A stretch of DNA of 64,000 nt from Bordetella sp. Lineage in GTDB: Bacteria > Pseudomonadota > Alphaproteobacteria > Caulobacterales > Caulobacteraceae. The position numbers and the translations under genes were made by a program. The stretch lies in the NCBI GenBank assembly GCA_017308115.1, contig JAFKFS010000023.1:1-64000 (forward strand), written 5' to 3'. Each line of letters starts with the position of its first letter. The stretch's first letter is position 1. The notes below the pieces were generated by a model. That model saw only the letters and a list, made by a program, of their open reading frames with translations. It did no database searches and was not told the DNA's origin. Below are positions 1 through 9,007 of the stretch, one piece after another.

Positions 1-372
1 CTCGCCCGCCGCCCGATCATTCATGGCGCGCAGGGTGAAGTCGGTCCCGGCCGTCAGGGCGCGTCCGCCGCCCGCTCCGGCCCAACTCAGGGCGGCCTCG
101 CCCTTGGGCGTCAGGCGCTTCAGGTCGATGACCTGCAGCCACTGGCCGTTCGGTCCGCCGGGCTCCAGTCCCATGGCCTCATACTGGGCCTGAAGCCAGT
201 CCAGCGTCTTCTTCTCGCCCTCCGTGCCGGGATAGCGGCCCTGGAAGTCGTCGGCGCTGATGACGCGGATGTCGTCGGACAGGCGCTGGGCCGAGAAGTC
301 CTGGGCCGAGGCGGCGCCCGCGACGAGGATCAGAGCGGCGGCGGCGACGCCGCGAATGAAGCGATGGTGCAT
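1..372 (-). CDS. M28 family metallopeptidase, N-terminal part (cut by window edge)
   Basis: The minus-strand frame opens at ATG 372-370 and stays open to base 1, giving the first 124 residues. It begins with a signal peptide (MHHRFIRGVAAAALILVAGA, cleaved near ASAQD), followed by the segment LSDDIRVISADDFQGRYPGT, which is the same N-terminal signature as in the M28 peptidase just upstream (LSDDSFEGRG). The pair are therefore tandem paralogues on the same strand. The PA-like region and the zinc ligands would lie beyond the window, so activity cannot be judged. The product should be a secreted or periplasmic aminopeptidase. Confidence 0.8.
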   Translation of the reverse strand, partial: MHHRFIRGVAAAALILVAGAASAQDFSAQRLSDDIRVISADDFQGRYPGTEGEKKTLDWLQAQYEAMGLEPGGPNGQWLQVIDLKRLTPKGEAALSWAGAGGGRALTAGTDFTLRAMNDRAAGE

Positions 373-477
373 GGCGTTTCCTTCAGCCTTCCCCACGAGG
401 CCGTTCCCTATAGTCTTAGGGCGGCCCCTTGCGAGGCCGCCCCTTACATTTTCGTCATGTTCGACCGACGGGCCGGA

Positions 478-2127
478 TCAGCGGCGCTGAACGGCGCTCT
501 TGGCGCGTTCCGGGCCGAACTCCGAACCGGACTTCCATTCCGGCCAGTCCCGGCTGTTGGCCAGGTCCTGACCGACCTTGAACATGACCTCCAGGTCCTG
601 GAGCATGCCGGAATAGTCCCAGTCGGATTCCCATTCGTCCGCCGCCTGGTGATAGCGATTGGCGCGGTAGTCGGCGGCGCGCGCCAGGCGCGGCTCGATC
701 GGGGCGTCGACGAACGCGCCCGTCGAGGACAGATAGGCCATCGGCACGCCCTTCTTGGCGAGCGGGAAGTGGTCGGAGCGGAAGTAGATGCCCGCCGCCG
801 CCCCGGCGTCGCCGACGAAGCCGCGTCCCTGGGCCGCCGCCGCCGCGATCACCGGCTCGTCCAGTTCCGAATGGCCGTAGCCGGTCACGCCCAGCTTGCT
901 CATCCGGCCGAAGACGGCGGTGGAGTCGATGTTGAAGCCGCCGACGGTCTTCTCCAGCGGGTACAGCGGGTTGGCGGCGTAGTACTCCGAACCCAGCAGG
1001 CCGCTTTCCTCGCCGGTGAAGCTGATCATGACGATGGTGCGCTCCGGCTGCGGGCCGGCCGCCCACTGACGCGCCAGCTCCAGCAGGCCCGCCGTGCCCG
1101 AGGCGTTGTCGATGGCGCCGTTGAAGATGCGGTCGCCGTTGGCGTCCGGCTCGCCCATGCCGATGTGGTCCCAGTGGCCGGTGTAGAGGATGGTCTCGTC
1201 CGGGTGGGTCGTGCCTTCCAGCTTGGCCACGATGTTGTGGGTGACGATGCGCTCGGACTTCACGTCCATGCGGGCGTCGAGGGTCGCGCCGGTCAGTTCG
1301 ACGGGCTGGAAGTCGCGGCTGCGCGCCTTGATCTTTTCTTGCTCGAAGTCGAGGCCCGCGCGGCGGAACAGGTCGACGGCCAGATCGCGCTGGATCCAGC
1401 CTTCCATGGCCACGCGCTCGGCCGACGGATCGGCGCGCACGATGTCGAACTGAGGCACGCCCCAGGAGTTGGCGACCGTGGTCCAGCCGTAGGAGGCCGG
1501 CTTGGTCTCGTGGACGATCAGCACGCCTGCGGCGCCCTGACGGGCGGCTTCCTCGAACTTGTAGGTCCAGCGGCCGTAGTAGGTCATGGCCTCGCCGCCG
1601 AAGGTGTTCAGCGACGGGTCTTCAAAGTCGGCGTCGTTGACCAGGACGACGATCACCTTGCCGCGCACGTCGGTCTTGAAGTCGTTCCACTGGCGCTCGG
1701 GCGCGCTGATGCCGTAGCCGACGAAGACCAGCGGCCTGTCCTTCAGATCGACGCCGTCGCTGGGCAGGCGGGTGGTCATGGTGACTTCCTGCCCCTGCGA
1801 CAGGGACTGGCTCCAGTCGCCCAGCTTCAGCCGGCCCGAGACGTTGGAGACGGTGAAGCGGTTCAGGCCGACCGCCTGGGTCCAGCCGCCGTTGTCGCCG
1901 CCGGGAGCGAAGCCGGCCGCTGCATACTGGCGGCTCAGATAGTCGATGACCTTCTGTTCGGCCGGGGTGGCGATGCCGCGCCCCTCGAAGCTGTCGTCCG
2001 ACAGGACGCGGATGTCCTCGGAGATACGCGCGGCGTCGAAGGCGGGCGCGCTCTGCGCCTGAACGGCGGCCGCCCCGCCCAGGGCCGCGACGAAGGCCAG
2101 GACGGCGACGGAAGATGAAATACGCAT
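478..2127 (-). CDS. Secreted M28 family zinc aminopeptidase
   Basis: A 549-residue exported peptidase expected to remove N-terminal residues from peptides in the periplasm. It has a signal peptide (residues 1-25, ending VQAQ), a protease-associated (PA) insertion at about 130-260, and an M28 catalytic domain from about 295. Visible M28 zinc and catalytic motifs are TGHWDHIG (H318, D320), GAIDNASG (D340), TGEESGLLGS (E373/E374), FNIDSTAVFG (D401) and RYHQAADE (H493). The start is supported by GAGGGGTGAG upstream of ATG 2127. It lies just upstream of a truncated-by-window paralogue on the same strand. The exact substrate cannot be told from sequence. Confidence 0.9.
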   Translation of the reverse strand: MRISSSVAVLAFVAALGGAAAVQAQSAPAFDAARISEDIRVLSDDSFEGRGIATPAEQKVIDYLSRQYAAAGFAPGGDNGGWTQAVGLNRFTVSNVSGRLKLGDWSQSLSQGQEVTMTTRLPSDGVDLKDRPLVFVGYGISAPERQWNDFKTDVRGKVIVVLVNDADFEDPSLNTFGGEAMTYYGRWTYKFEEAARQGAAGVLIVHETKPASYGWTTVANSWGVPQFDIVRADPSAERVAMEGWIQRDLAVDLFRRAGLDFEQEKIKARSRDFQPVELTGATLDARMDVKSERIVTHNIVAKLEGTTHPDETILYTGHWDHIGMGEPDANGDRIFNGAIDNASGTAGLLELARQWAAGPQPERTIVMISFTGEESGLLGSEYYAANPLYPLEKTVGGFNIDSTAVFGRMSKLGVTGYGHSELDEPVIAAAAAQGRGFVGDAGAAAGIYFRSDHFPLAKKGVPMAYLSSTGAFVDAPIEPRLARAADYRANRYHQAADEWESDWDYSGMLQDLEVMFKVGQDLANSRDWPEWKSGSEFGPERAKSAVQRR

Positions 2128-2236
2128 ACAGTCTCACCCCTCGGAGAATTCGATGGCGGGACCGTAGTGAGCCGGATCGGCGGAGTCGACAGCCAAGCGC
2201 CGCGTCGACGGCGCCTGGCCGGGACGGTGGGGTGAA

Positions 2237-3508
2237 TCAGACGGCGGCCAGGGCCTGGTCCAGATCGGCGATCAGGTCGTCGATGTGTTCGATGCCGACC
2301 GACAGGCGCACGGTGTCCTCGGTCACGCCCGCCTTCTTCAGTTCGTCCGGCGACAACTGGCGGTGGGTGGTCGAGGCCGGGTGGCAGACCAGCGACTTGG
2401 CGTCGCCGATGTTGACCAGGCGGGTGAAGATCTTCACCGCATCCTGGAAGCGCGCGCCTGCCTCGCGGCCGCCCTTCACGCCGAAGGTCAGCAGGCCGGA
2501 CGCCTTGCCGCCGAAATACTTCTGGATCAGGGCGTGATCCTTGTGCTCGGGAAGACCGGCGTAGTTGACCCACTCCACCTTGGGGTGGGCCTTCAGCCAC
2601 CGGGCGACGGCGGTCGCGTTCTCGACGTGGCGATCCATGCGCAGGGCCAGAGTCTCAAGCCCCTGCAGGATCAGGAAGCTGTTGAACGGCGAGATGGCCG
2701 CACCGGTGTTGCGCAGCAGGACCGTGCGCGCCCGGCCGATGAAGGCCGCCGGGCCGAGGGCCTCGGTATAGACGACGCCGTGGTAGCTGACCTCCGGCTC
2801 GTTCAGGCGGCGGAAGCGGTCCTTGTGCTCGGCCCAGGGGAAGGTCCCGCCGTCCACGATGGCGCCGCCGATCGAGGTGCCGTGGCCGCCGATGTATTTG
2901 GTCAGGGCGTGGACGACGATGTCGGCGCCGTGTTCGATCGGGCGGGTCAGATAGGGCGTCGGCACGGTGTTGTCGACGATCAGCGGCAGGCCTTGCGCAT
3001 GGGCGGCGTCGGCCAGGGCGGCGAAGTCCACCACATTGCCGAGCGGATTGCCGATGGACTCGCAGAAGACCGCCTTGGTCCGTGCGTCCGTGTTGGCCGC
3101 CACCGCCGCGATGTCGTCGGCGTCGATGAAGCGCACCTCGATGCCGTACTGAGGCAGGGTGTGGGCGAACAGGTTGTAGGTGCCGCCGTACAGGGCGCCC
3201 GTGGCGATGATGTTGTCGCCCGCCTCGGCGATGGTCAGGATCGCATAGGTGATGGCCGCCATGCCCGAGGCCACCGTCAGGGCCGCGATCCCGCCTTCCA
3301 GCGCCGCCAGACGCTGCTCCAGCACGTCCGACGTCGGGTTCATGATGCGGGTGTAGATATTGCCCGCCACCTTCAGGTCGAACAGGTCCGCGCCGTGCTG
3401 GGTGTCGTCGAAGGCGTAGCTGGTGGTCTGATAGATGGGCACCGCCACCGATTTGGTGGTCGGGTCGGGCGCATAACCCGCGTGCACGGCGAGGGTGTCG
3501 AACTTCAT
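2237..3508 (-). CDS. metY: O-acetylhomoserine aminocarboxypropyltransferase (sulfhydrylase)
   Basis: A PLP-dependent enzyme of the Cys/Met metabolism family that makes homocysteine (or methionine, with methanethiol) from O-acetylhomoserine and sulfide. The PLP lysine sits in ALTKYIGGHGTS, and the family signatures SGMAAITYAI and ESIGNPLGNVVDF are present. Length (423 residues) fits MetY rather than shorter cystathionine gamma-synthases or MetZ. The frame extends 12 codons further upstream, but MKFDTLAVHAGY at 3508 is the conserved start and follows GGGGAAG. A roughly 130-base leader separates it from ychF; no SAM riboswitch could be called there. Confidence 0.88.
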   Translation of the reverse strand: MKFDTLAVHAGYAPDPTTKSVAVPIYQTTSYAFDDTQHGADLFDLKVAGNIYTRIMNPTSDVLEQRLAALEGGIAALTVASGMAAITYAILTIAEAGDNIIATGALYGGTYNLFAHTLPQYGIEVRFIDADDIAAVAANTDARTKAVFCESIGNPLGNVVDFAALADAAHAQGLPLIVDNTVPTPYLTRPIEHGADIVVHALTKYIGGHGTSIGGAIVDGGTFPWAEHKDRFRRLNEPEVSYHGVVYTEALGPAAFIGRARTVLLRNTGAAISPFNSFLILQGLETLALRMDRHVENATAVARWLKAHPKVEWVNYAGLPEHKDHALIQKYFGGKASGLLTFGVKGGREAGARFQDAVKIFTRLVNIGDAKSLVCHPASTTHRQLSPDELKKAGVTEDTVRLSVGIEHIDDLIADLDQALAAV

Positions 3509-3636
3509 GGCTTCCCCGGGAGCTTTCGACGCAAGGCGCGCCAATTCACACCAGCCTTAGCAAAGCTCGCCGCGAAAGGGGATTTCAGTTTTTCTGCGAG
3601 GGCGGTCAGATTTTCTGGCCGCCCCGCATGATGGCG

Positions 3637-4734
3637 TCAGTTGTTGAAAAGGAAGTGCATGACGTCGCCGTCCTTGACGACGTAGGCCTTGCCCTCGGCG
3701 CGCATCTTGCCGGCTTCCTTGGCGCCCGTTTCGCCCTTCAGCGCGACGTAGTCGTCGAAGGCGATGGTTTCGGCGCGGATGAAGCCCTTCTCGAAGTCGG
3801 TGTGGATGACGCCCGCCGCCTGCGGCGCCGTGGCGCCGACGGGGATGGTCCAGGCGCGCGCTTCCTTCGGCCCGACGGTGAAATAGGTCTGCAGGCCCAG
3901 CAGGTCGTAGGCGCCGCGGATCAGGCGGTTCAGGCCCGGCTCCTCCAGACCCAGCGTCTCCAGGAACTCGGCCTGTTCGGCGTCGTCCAGCACGGCGATC
4001 TCGGACTCGATCTGGGCCGAGATGACCACGGTCTGGGCGTGGTCCGCCCTGGCGCGCTCGGCGACCTGGGCCGACAGCTCATTGCCCTCGGCGGCCGAGC
4101 CTTCCTCGACGTTGGCGACGTAGAGGGCGGGCAGGGCGGTCAGCAGCTGCAGCATGTCCCAGGCCTTGCGGTCTTCCTTGGACACCTCGGCCAGACGCGC
4201 GGGCTTGCCGTCGCGCAGCTTTTCGAGCGCGGCGTCGATCAGCTTGAGGTTCAGCTGGGATTCCTTGTCGCCGCCCTTGGCGCGCTTCTCGATCTGGACG
4301 CGGCGACGCTCCAGGCTCTCGAGGTCGGCCAGCATCAGCTCGGTCTCGATGATCTCGAGGTCGGAGATGGGATCGATGCGGTTCTCGACGTGGGTGATGT
4401 CGTCGTCGATGAAGCAGCGGGCCACGAAGGCGATGGCGTCGCAGTCGCGGATGTTGGCCAGGAACTGGTTGCCCAGACCCTCGCCCTTGGAGGCGCCGCG
4501 CACCAGGCCGGCCACGTCGACGAAGGTGATGCGCGCGGGGATGATCTCCTTCGACCCGGCGATGGCGGCCAGGGCGTTCAGCCGGGCCTCGGGCACGGCC
4601 ACGTCGCCGGTGTTCGGCTCGATGGTGCAGAACGGATAGTTGGCCGCTTGGGCCGCCGCCGTCTTGGTCAGGGCGTTGAACAGGGTGGACTTGCCGACGT
4701 TGGGCAAGCCGACGATCGCGACTTTCAGGGCCAT
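3637..4734 (-). CDS. ychF: Ribosome-binding ATPase YchF/OLA1
   Basis: A 365-residue Obg-family P-loop protein that binds ATP and associates with ribosomes, implicated in translation and redox stress. The P-loop GLPNVGKST (residues 9-17), the G3 motif DVAGLV and the following GASKGEGLGNQFL are textbook. A coiled-coil insertion is followed by the C-terminal TGS domain ending KDGDVMHFLFNN. GAGGAA precedes ATG 4734. In many bacteria ychF directly follows pth; here pth is 8 kb away on the same strand with copper and DUF4139 genes between. Confidence 0.96.
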   Translation of the reverse strand: MALKVAIVGLPNVGKSTLFNALTKTAAAQAANYPFCTIEPNTGDVAVPEARLNALAAIAGSKEIIPARITFVDVAGLVRGASKGEGLGNQFLANIRDCDAIAFVARCFIDDDITHVENRIDPISDLEIIETELMLADLESLERRRVQIEKRAKGGDKESQLNLKLIDAALEKLRDGKPARLAEVSKEDRKAWDMLQLLTALPALYVANVEEGSAAEGNELSAQVAERARADHAQTVVISAQIESEIAVLDDAEQAEFLETLGLEEPGLNRLIRGAYDLLGLQTYFTVGPKEARAWTIPVGATAPQAAGVIHTDFEKGFIRAETIAFDDYVALKGETGAKEAGKMRAEGKAYVVKDGDVMHFLFNN

Positions 4735-4792
4735 GGTATTCCTCGTGAGCGCGAGCCTTTAGCCGGTTCGGGCCGGTTTGTCAGCGCCCGGA

Positions 4793-4989
4793 ACCCTCTC
4801 CCGGCGGTGAGCGCACGGCGGCGCAGCCGTCGTTCTGGCGCGAAAGGGTGAGGGGCCTGTCCTGTCCGTCGGCGTAAGCCGTCGCACCACGGCCTTGCGG
4901 CCGACTTCACCCGTGAACCCTCACCCTTTCGCCTTAGCCAATCGCCTTCGGCTCTTGGAGGCTCAAGCCCTCTCCCGCCGGGAGAGGGT
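4793..4989. repeat. Nested inverted repeat, about 197 bp
   Basis: The outer arms are perfect 15-mers (ACCCTCTCCCGGCGG at 4793-4807 and its complement at 4975-4989). A second inverted pair lies inside (GCGAAAGGGTGAGGG at 4840-4854 against 4918-4932). The whole intergenic space between ychF and the copper chaperone gene is thus one folded element, resembling a dispersed palindromic repeat. Its right end doubles as a terminator hairpin. Confidence 0.7.
4968..4988 (-). terminator. Hairpin terminator after the PCu(A)C gene
   Basis: CCCTCTCCC-GCC-GGGAGAGGG forms a perfect 9-bp stem with a 3-base loop, starting 2 bases past the stop codon of the copper chaperone gene. No clear U-run follows, so termination strength is uncertain. 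Confidence 0.5.
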
Positions 4990-5466
4990 CTATTCTTCCG
5001 AATCCACCACCGGCGGTTGCTTGATCGCCGCGTGGACGCCGATGGGGCCGGCCTTCTCGAAGGTCAGAGTGAAGGAGGCGACGCCGCCGTCGACCAGCGG
5101 ATCGCGCAGGCCCATCAGCATGATGTGATTGCCGCCGGGTTTCAGCTCGACCGGGGTTCCGGCGGGCAGGGGCAGGCCGTCGGCCAGGCGAGCCATGCTC
5201 ATGACCCCGTTCTCCATCTTCATCTCATGCACCTCGGCCGACTGGGCCAGGGCGGTGGAGACGCTGACCAGGCGGTCGTCGGAACCCGCCGTCAGGGTCA
5301 GGTAGCAGCCCCCGGCCTTGGCGCCGTTGGGCGTGGGACGGCACCAGGCGTCGGCGACCTGGACCACGCCCGGGGCGACGGCGGCGGCCTCGGCCGGTTT
5401 CTCGGCGGGCTGGCCGCAGGCGGCCAGGGTCAGGGCGGCGGCGGACAGGGTGAACAGACGTTTCAT
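4990..5466 (-). CDS. PCu(A)C periplasmic copper chaperone, lipoprotein
   Basis: A 158-residue copper(I) chaperone that in its family delivers copper to cytochrome oxidase assembly in the periplasm. An N-terminal lipobox (LTLAAC, Cys17) predicts lipid anchoring. The copper motif H-x10-M-x22-H-x-M is intact: H80, M91, H114, M116. The frame is open far upstream, but ATG 5466 begins the signal peptide MKRLFTLSAAAL and follows AGAAGGAGC. It starts 14 bases after the PepSY gene ends, as the last gene of a copper-uptake operon. Confidence 0.9.
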   Translation of the reverse strand: MKRLFTLSAAALTLAACGQPAEKPAEAAAVAPGVVQVADAWCRPTPNGAKAGGCYLTLTAGSDDRLVSVSTALAQSAEVHEMKMENGVMSMARLADGLPLPAGTPVELKPGGNHIMLMGLRDPLVDGGVASFTLTFEKAGPIGVHAAIKQPPVVDSEE

Positions 5467-5480
5467 CAGGAAGCTCCTTC

Positions 5481-6863
5481 TCAAGAGGCTGCGACGGGCT
5501 CGGACCCGGTGAACGTCCGCACCGCTCGGTCGAGCAGCAGGGCGGCCACGAGGCTCAGTCCCGTCAAGGGATAGAGGATGGACAGGGGAATGACGATGCA
5601 CAGGACGGCAGATCGCGCGCGGAGGCCGGGCGGCGCGGGCGGGGCGCCGGCAAGGCGGCGCGACAGGCTGGGCGGGCGGCGTTTCCACCACATGATCAGG
5701 CCGCTGATCGACAGCAGCCAGACGGCGATGCAGCCGATCAGCATGACGATGCGGTTGATCCAGCCGTATTGCATCCCCTGGTGGACGGCGATGCTCCATT
5801 CAAAGCCCCTGGCCATGACGCCGAACTGACTCCAGCGCAGGTCGGCCTTCACCGCGCCGGTAGCGCCGTCGACATAGAGGCTGCGGGCGTCTTCGGCCCT
5901 GCGGGTCTGGCGCGCGACGGTCCAGGCCAGGTCGGAGGACTGCGGAATGCTGACGGTGAAGGGGCGGGGCAGGCCCTGTTCATGCGCCGTCTGAAGCACG
6001 CGGTTCAGGCTGGGGGCCGCGTGACCATGTTCGTGGTCATGGACGGGCAGGACGGCGTTCTCCAGCGTCCAGCCCACGCCCGCCGGGGCGTCGTGGGGCT
6101 TGGCGTGGCTCCAGGGGCTGGCGGCGGCGGGCGCGGGCGGGCGGCCCAGCCCCGTGTCGCGCATGACCCCCATGAAGCGATCGCCCCAGACGGCCGACCA
6201 CGGCATTCCGGTGACGGCGAGGAAGAGGATCACCCCGCCGACATAGAAGCCGGTCAGGGCGTGAACGTCGCGCCAGAAGGGGCGGCGGCGGGCGTCGGCC
6301 TCGCGGGGCCTCAGCACGGCGCCCGCGCGGCGGCGCGGCCACCACAGGTAGAGCCCGGTGGCGCACAGGATGACGGCCCAGCCCGCGACGATCTCGACCA
6401 GGATGTTCAGCGCCGCGCCGACCGGGCCGCCGAACAGGCTGAGCGAGTGCAGCTTCTTGATCGTCTCGGTCACGCCGCCATAGGCGGTGACGCCGGTGAC
6501 TTTAGCTGTGTGCGGATCGACGAAGACGGTGCGCTGGGCGCCGTCGGGCCGGTCGACGCGGACGCGCACGGCCTGATCCGCGCGGTCCGGGACCAGCACG
6601 TTCGCCGCCCGGCCTTCGCCCGCCCGCGCGGCGGCGGCCAGCCACAGATCGGGATCGGCCTGCTGGGCGCTGGCCGGAACCTCGATCATGGAGCGATAGA
6701 CGGCGTGGTCGATCTCGTCCTTGAACAGGTAGAGGCCGCCCGTCAGCGTCAGCAGCATCAGGAACGGCATGACGAGCACCCCGGCGTAGAAGTGCCAGCG
6801 CCAGACGGCCCGATAGGCGCCGGACATCACCTCCGGCGCCTTGGTCTTGAGAGAGGCGGTCAT
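5481..6863 (-). CDS. PepSY-associated TM protein, copper operon inner-membrane component
   Basis: A 460-residue inner-membrane protein of the PepSY_TM family. Transmembrane segments are visible at about 25-48 (GVLVMPFLMLLTLTGGLYLF), 155-180, 210-230, 375-395 and near the C-terminus. PepSY-type folds lie in the periplasmic loops, and the central loop carries a His-rich stretch (HAKPHDAP, HDHEHGHAAP) suited to metal binding. Relatives reduce or pass on metals delivered by TonB-dependent receptors. The start ATG shares its A with the receptor stop codon (TGATG), so translation is coupled. Metal specificity for copper is inferred from the neighbours. Confidence 0.82.
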   Translation of the reverse strand: MTASLKTKAPEVMSGAYRAVWRWHFYAGVLVMPFLMLLTLTGGLYLFKDEIDHAVYRSMIEVPASAQQADPDLWLAAAARAGEGRAANVLVPDRADQAVRVRVDRPDGAQRTVFVDPHTAKVTGVTAYGGVTETIKKLHSLSLFGGPVGAALNILVEIVAGWAVILCATGLYLWWPRRRAGAVLRPREADARRRPFWRDVHALTGFYVGGVILFLAVTGMPWSAVWGDRFMGVMRDTGLGRPPAPAAASPWSHAKPHDAPAGVGWTLENAVLPVHDHEHGHAAPSLNRVLQTAHEQGLPRPFTVSIPQSSDLAWTVARQTRRAEDARSLYVDGATGAVKADLRWSQFGVMARGFEWSIAVHQGMQYGWINRIVMLIGCIAVWLLSISGLIMWWKRRPPSLSRRLAGAPPAPPGLRARSAVLCIVIPLSILYPLTGLSLVAALLLDRAVRTFTGSEPVAAS

Positions 6864-8932
6864 CAGTAGGCCAGCCGCAGGCCGATGAAGACCGAACGGC
6901 CCTCGCCGGGGAAGAAGACGGCGGTGGACGCCGTGCGGGCGTCGGTCACGGCCGAGAACTCGCCGACGTAACGCTTGTCCGTCAGGTTGCGCGCATCGAC
7001 ATAGACCGAGGCGCCGGCGTCGATGTTGAAGCCGCCCGTCAGCCCCAGCACGGCGTAGTCCGGCGCCTTCAGGGTGTTGGCGTAGTCGACATAGGGGCTG
7101 CTCATCCGCCACTCGACCGAGGGGGTGACGAAGACGCCCGTCGGATGGCGCCAGGTCAGCTCGGCGCGGTACTGGTGCTCAGGCACGACCGGCAGGCGGT
7201 TGTCGCCCCAGCGCGCATCGCCGTCGAAGCGGAAGTCGCTCCAGTTATAGACCTGACGCAGCATCAGCGACCCGTCCGCCAGTTCGAGCGGCAGGGTCCA
7301 GTCCAGTCCGGTCTCGACGCCCTGGTGGATGGTCTTCCTGGCGTTGAAGGTGGCGGCGGGGATGTCGGGGCTGGTGATGAAGTTCAGCATCTCGCCGTCG
7401 ATTTCGCTGCGATAGGCGACCAGGTCCCAGGCCAGGGGCCCGCGACGGCCGCGCGCGCCGATCTCGCCGGTCCAGGCGTCCTGAACCTCGACCGGGGTGA
7501 AGCCGGTCAGCGGCGCCTGCACCAGGGCGCCGTAGGTCGGCGGTTCGACCGAGCGGGTGAGGTTGGCGAAGACCTGGGCGCCGTCCTCGGCTTCCCACAA
7601 CAGGCCCAGGCGGGGGGAGAACCACTCATAGTCCCGGCTGGCGTCGTTGGCCGGGGTCATGCGGTCCAGATAGTCGCGCGTGGCGCGGCCCCATGAGCCG
7701 CCCGCGACCACGGCCAGGTGTTCGGTGACGAACAGCCGCCCCTCGGCGAAGACGTCCAGGCCCGACGCCTCCTGACGCGCATCAGCGGTCCTGGCGCCGC
7801 GCAGGCCCGCCAGGTTCACATAGCGCAGGGCCTCGACCTCTCCGTCCCGCCACGAGAAGCCGTAGAAGGCGTCGGCGCGCAGGCCGCCGATATCGCCCGT
7901 CCAGTCGATGCGGGCGAAGGCGCCGCGCGTCGTGCTGTCCTGATCCATCACCTGGAAGATCGGATGATAGAGCGACTTCTCCCAGCCCCAGACTGCGCCC
8001 TCGAACAGGGTGGATTCATTGAAGCGCCACCGGGTCTGGAGCGTCAGCCGCTTAACCGTCAGGTCGCGCGCCTGGTCGCCGGACAGTGCGGCGGCCGAGG
8101 CCATGCGCGGCGTCTCCAGCGCCTGATCCAGCGTCAGGGAGCCGGGCAGGTCCTGCTTGATGTCGGCGGCCTGGGCGATCAGGCGCACCTCGCGGTCCTC
8201 GCCGAAGGCGCGGCCCGCGTTGACGGTCAGGCGTCCTTGCGACTGTTGGCTGTGGTCGCGCCAGCCGTCGCCCTGCATGGCCGTGGCGGCGGCGTAGACG
8301 TCCCAGTCGCCGTGCGCTGCGGCGACGGCGCCGTGCCCGCGCACGAAGCCGTCGCCGCCGCCCTCGATCTGCATCAGGGCGCGCTGGCGCGCCGTGCGGC
8401 CGGTGGGAGTCACCAGGTTGATCGCGCCGCCCAGCTGCGCCCCGCCGAAGCGCAGGGTGTTGGCGCCCTTCCATACCTCGACATAGCGGGCGCTGAGGGA
8501 ATCCACGCTCTGGAAGTCGGAAAAGCCGTCCGCATCGGCGAAGGGCACGCCATCCTGGGCGAACAGGACGCCGCGCTGGTGAAAGCCCTGGGCGATGCCC
8601 GAGCCGCGGATGGATAGGCGGCTTTCCTCGCCATAGCGCTTCTGCGCCAGAACGCCGGGAACATTGCGCAGGGTGTCTGAGAAGCCTTGGACGAAGCGGT
8701 CGGCATAGCTTTCGGCCGACACCACGGCCACGGCGCCGGGGGTGCGGCTGAGACGGTCGCGGGCCTCGGCCACCACGGCCGGGTCCTCGGGGTTCCGACG
8801 GCCGGTGACGATGATGCTGTCGACGACGGTGGGGGTGTCAGCGCCCGGCAGGTCGTCGGCATGGGCGAGGGACGGCGCCAGGCAGGCGCCGATCAGCAGG
8901 GCGCACGGCGCCGCAGCGGTCTTGAGAGACAT
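6863..8932 (-). CDS. TonB-dependent outer-membrane receptor (probable copper uptake)
   Basis: A 689-residue gated outer-membrane transporter driven by TonB. It has a signal peptide (residues 1-25, ending LAHA), a TonB-box-like segment (VDSIIVTGRR, about 36-45), a plug domain (LSRTPGAVAVVSAESYADRF, then the GGAQLGGAINLVTP motif) and a beta barrel ending in the aromatic FIGLRLAY. It sits between a DUF2946 gene and PepSY and PCu(A)C genes, the composition seen in copper acquisition operons such as the Bordetella bfrG locus, so copper or a copper chelate is the likely substrate. Other metals cannot be excluded. AGGA precedes the ATG. Confidence 0.88.
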   Translation of the reverse strand: MSLKTAAAPCALLIGACLAPSLAHADDLPGADTPTVVDSIIVTGRRNPEDPAVVAEARDRLSRTPGAVAVVSAESYADRFVQGFSDTLRNVPGVLAQKRYGEESRLSIRGSGIAQGFHQRGVLFAQDGVPFADADGFSDFQSVDSLSARYVEVWKGANTLRFGGAQLGGAINLVTPTGRTARQRALMQIEGGGDGFVRGHGAVAAAHGDWDVYAAATAMQGDGWRDHSQQSQGRLTVNAGRAFGEDREVRLIAQAADIKQDLPGSLTLDQALETPRMASAAALSGDQARDLTVKRLTLQTRWRFNESTLFEGAVWGWEKSLYHPIFQVMDQDSTTRGAFARIDWTGDIGGLRADAFYGFSWRDGEVEALRYVNLAGLRGARTADARQEASGLDVFAEGRLFVTEHLAVVAGGSWGRATRDYLDRMTPANDASRDYEWFSPRLGLLWEAEDGAQVFANLTRSVEPPTYGALVQAPLTGFTPVEVQDAWTGEIGARGRRGPLAWDLVAYRSEIDGEMLNFITSPDIPAATFNARKTIHQGVETGLDWTLPLELADGSLMLRQVYNWSDFRFDGDARWGDNRLPVVPEHQYRAELTWRHPTGVFVTPSVEWRMSSPYVDYANTLKAPDYAVLGLTGGFNIDAGASVYVDARNLTDKRYVGEFSAVTDARTASTAVFFPGEGRSVFIGLRLAY

Positions 8933-8961
8933 GGAACTTGTATCCTGAAAACAGAGGCAAG

Positions 8962-8990
8962 GCCGCGCAGGCCTTCGGCAGGCGCGCGGC
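8962..8990 (-). promoter_or_regulatory. Hairpin in the DUF2946-to-receptor intercistronic leader
   Basis: GCCGCGC and GCGCGGC (7 bp) plus an inner GCCT/AGGC stem fold in the 75-base gap between the leader gene stop and the receptor ATG, followed on the minus strand by CTTGCCTCTGTTTTC. It could act as an attenuator, or be exposed or masked depending on ribosome position on the upstream gene. Function is inferred. Confidence 0.4.
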
Positions 8991-9007
8991 GTCGATGGGT
9001 CTGGTTC

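Noticed and set aside
3509..3636. SAM-II type riboswitch in the metY leader
   Set aside because: A GGTG...TTGC-like string is present on the minus strand, but the pseudoknot core GCTAAA-type segment and matching stems could not be assembled.
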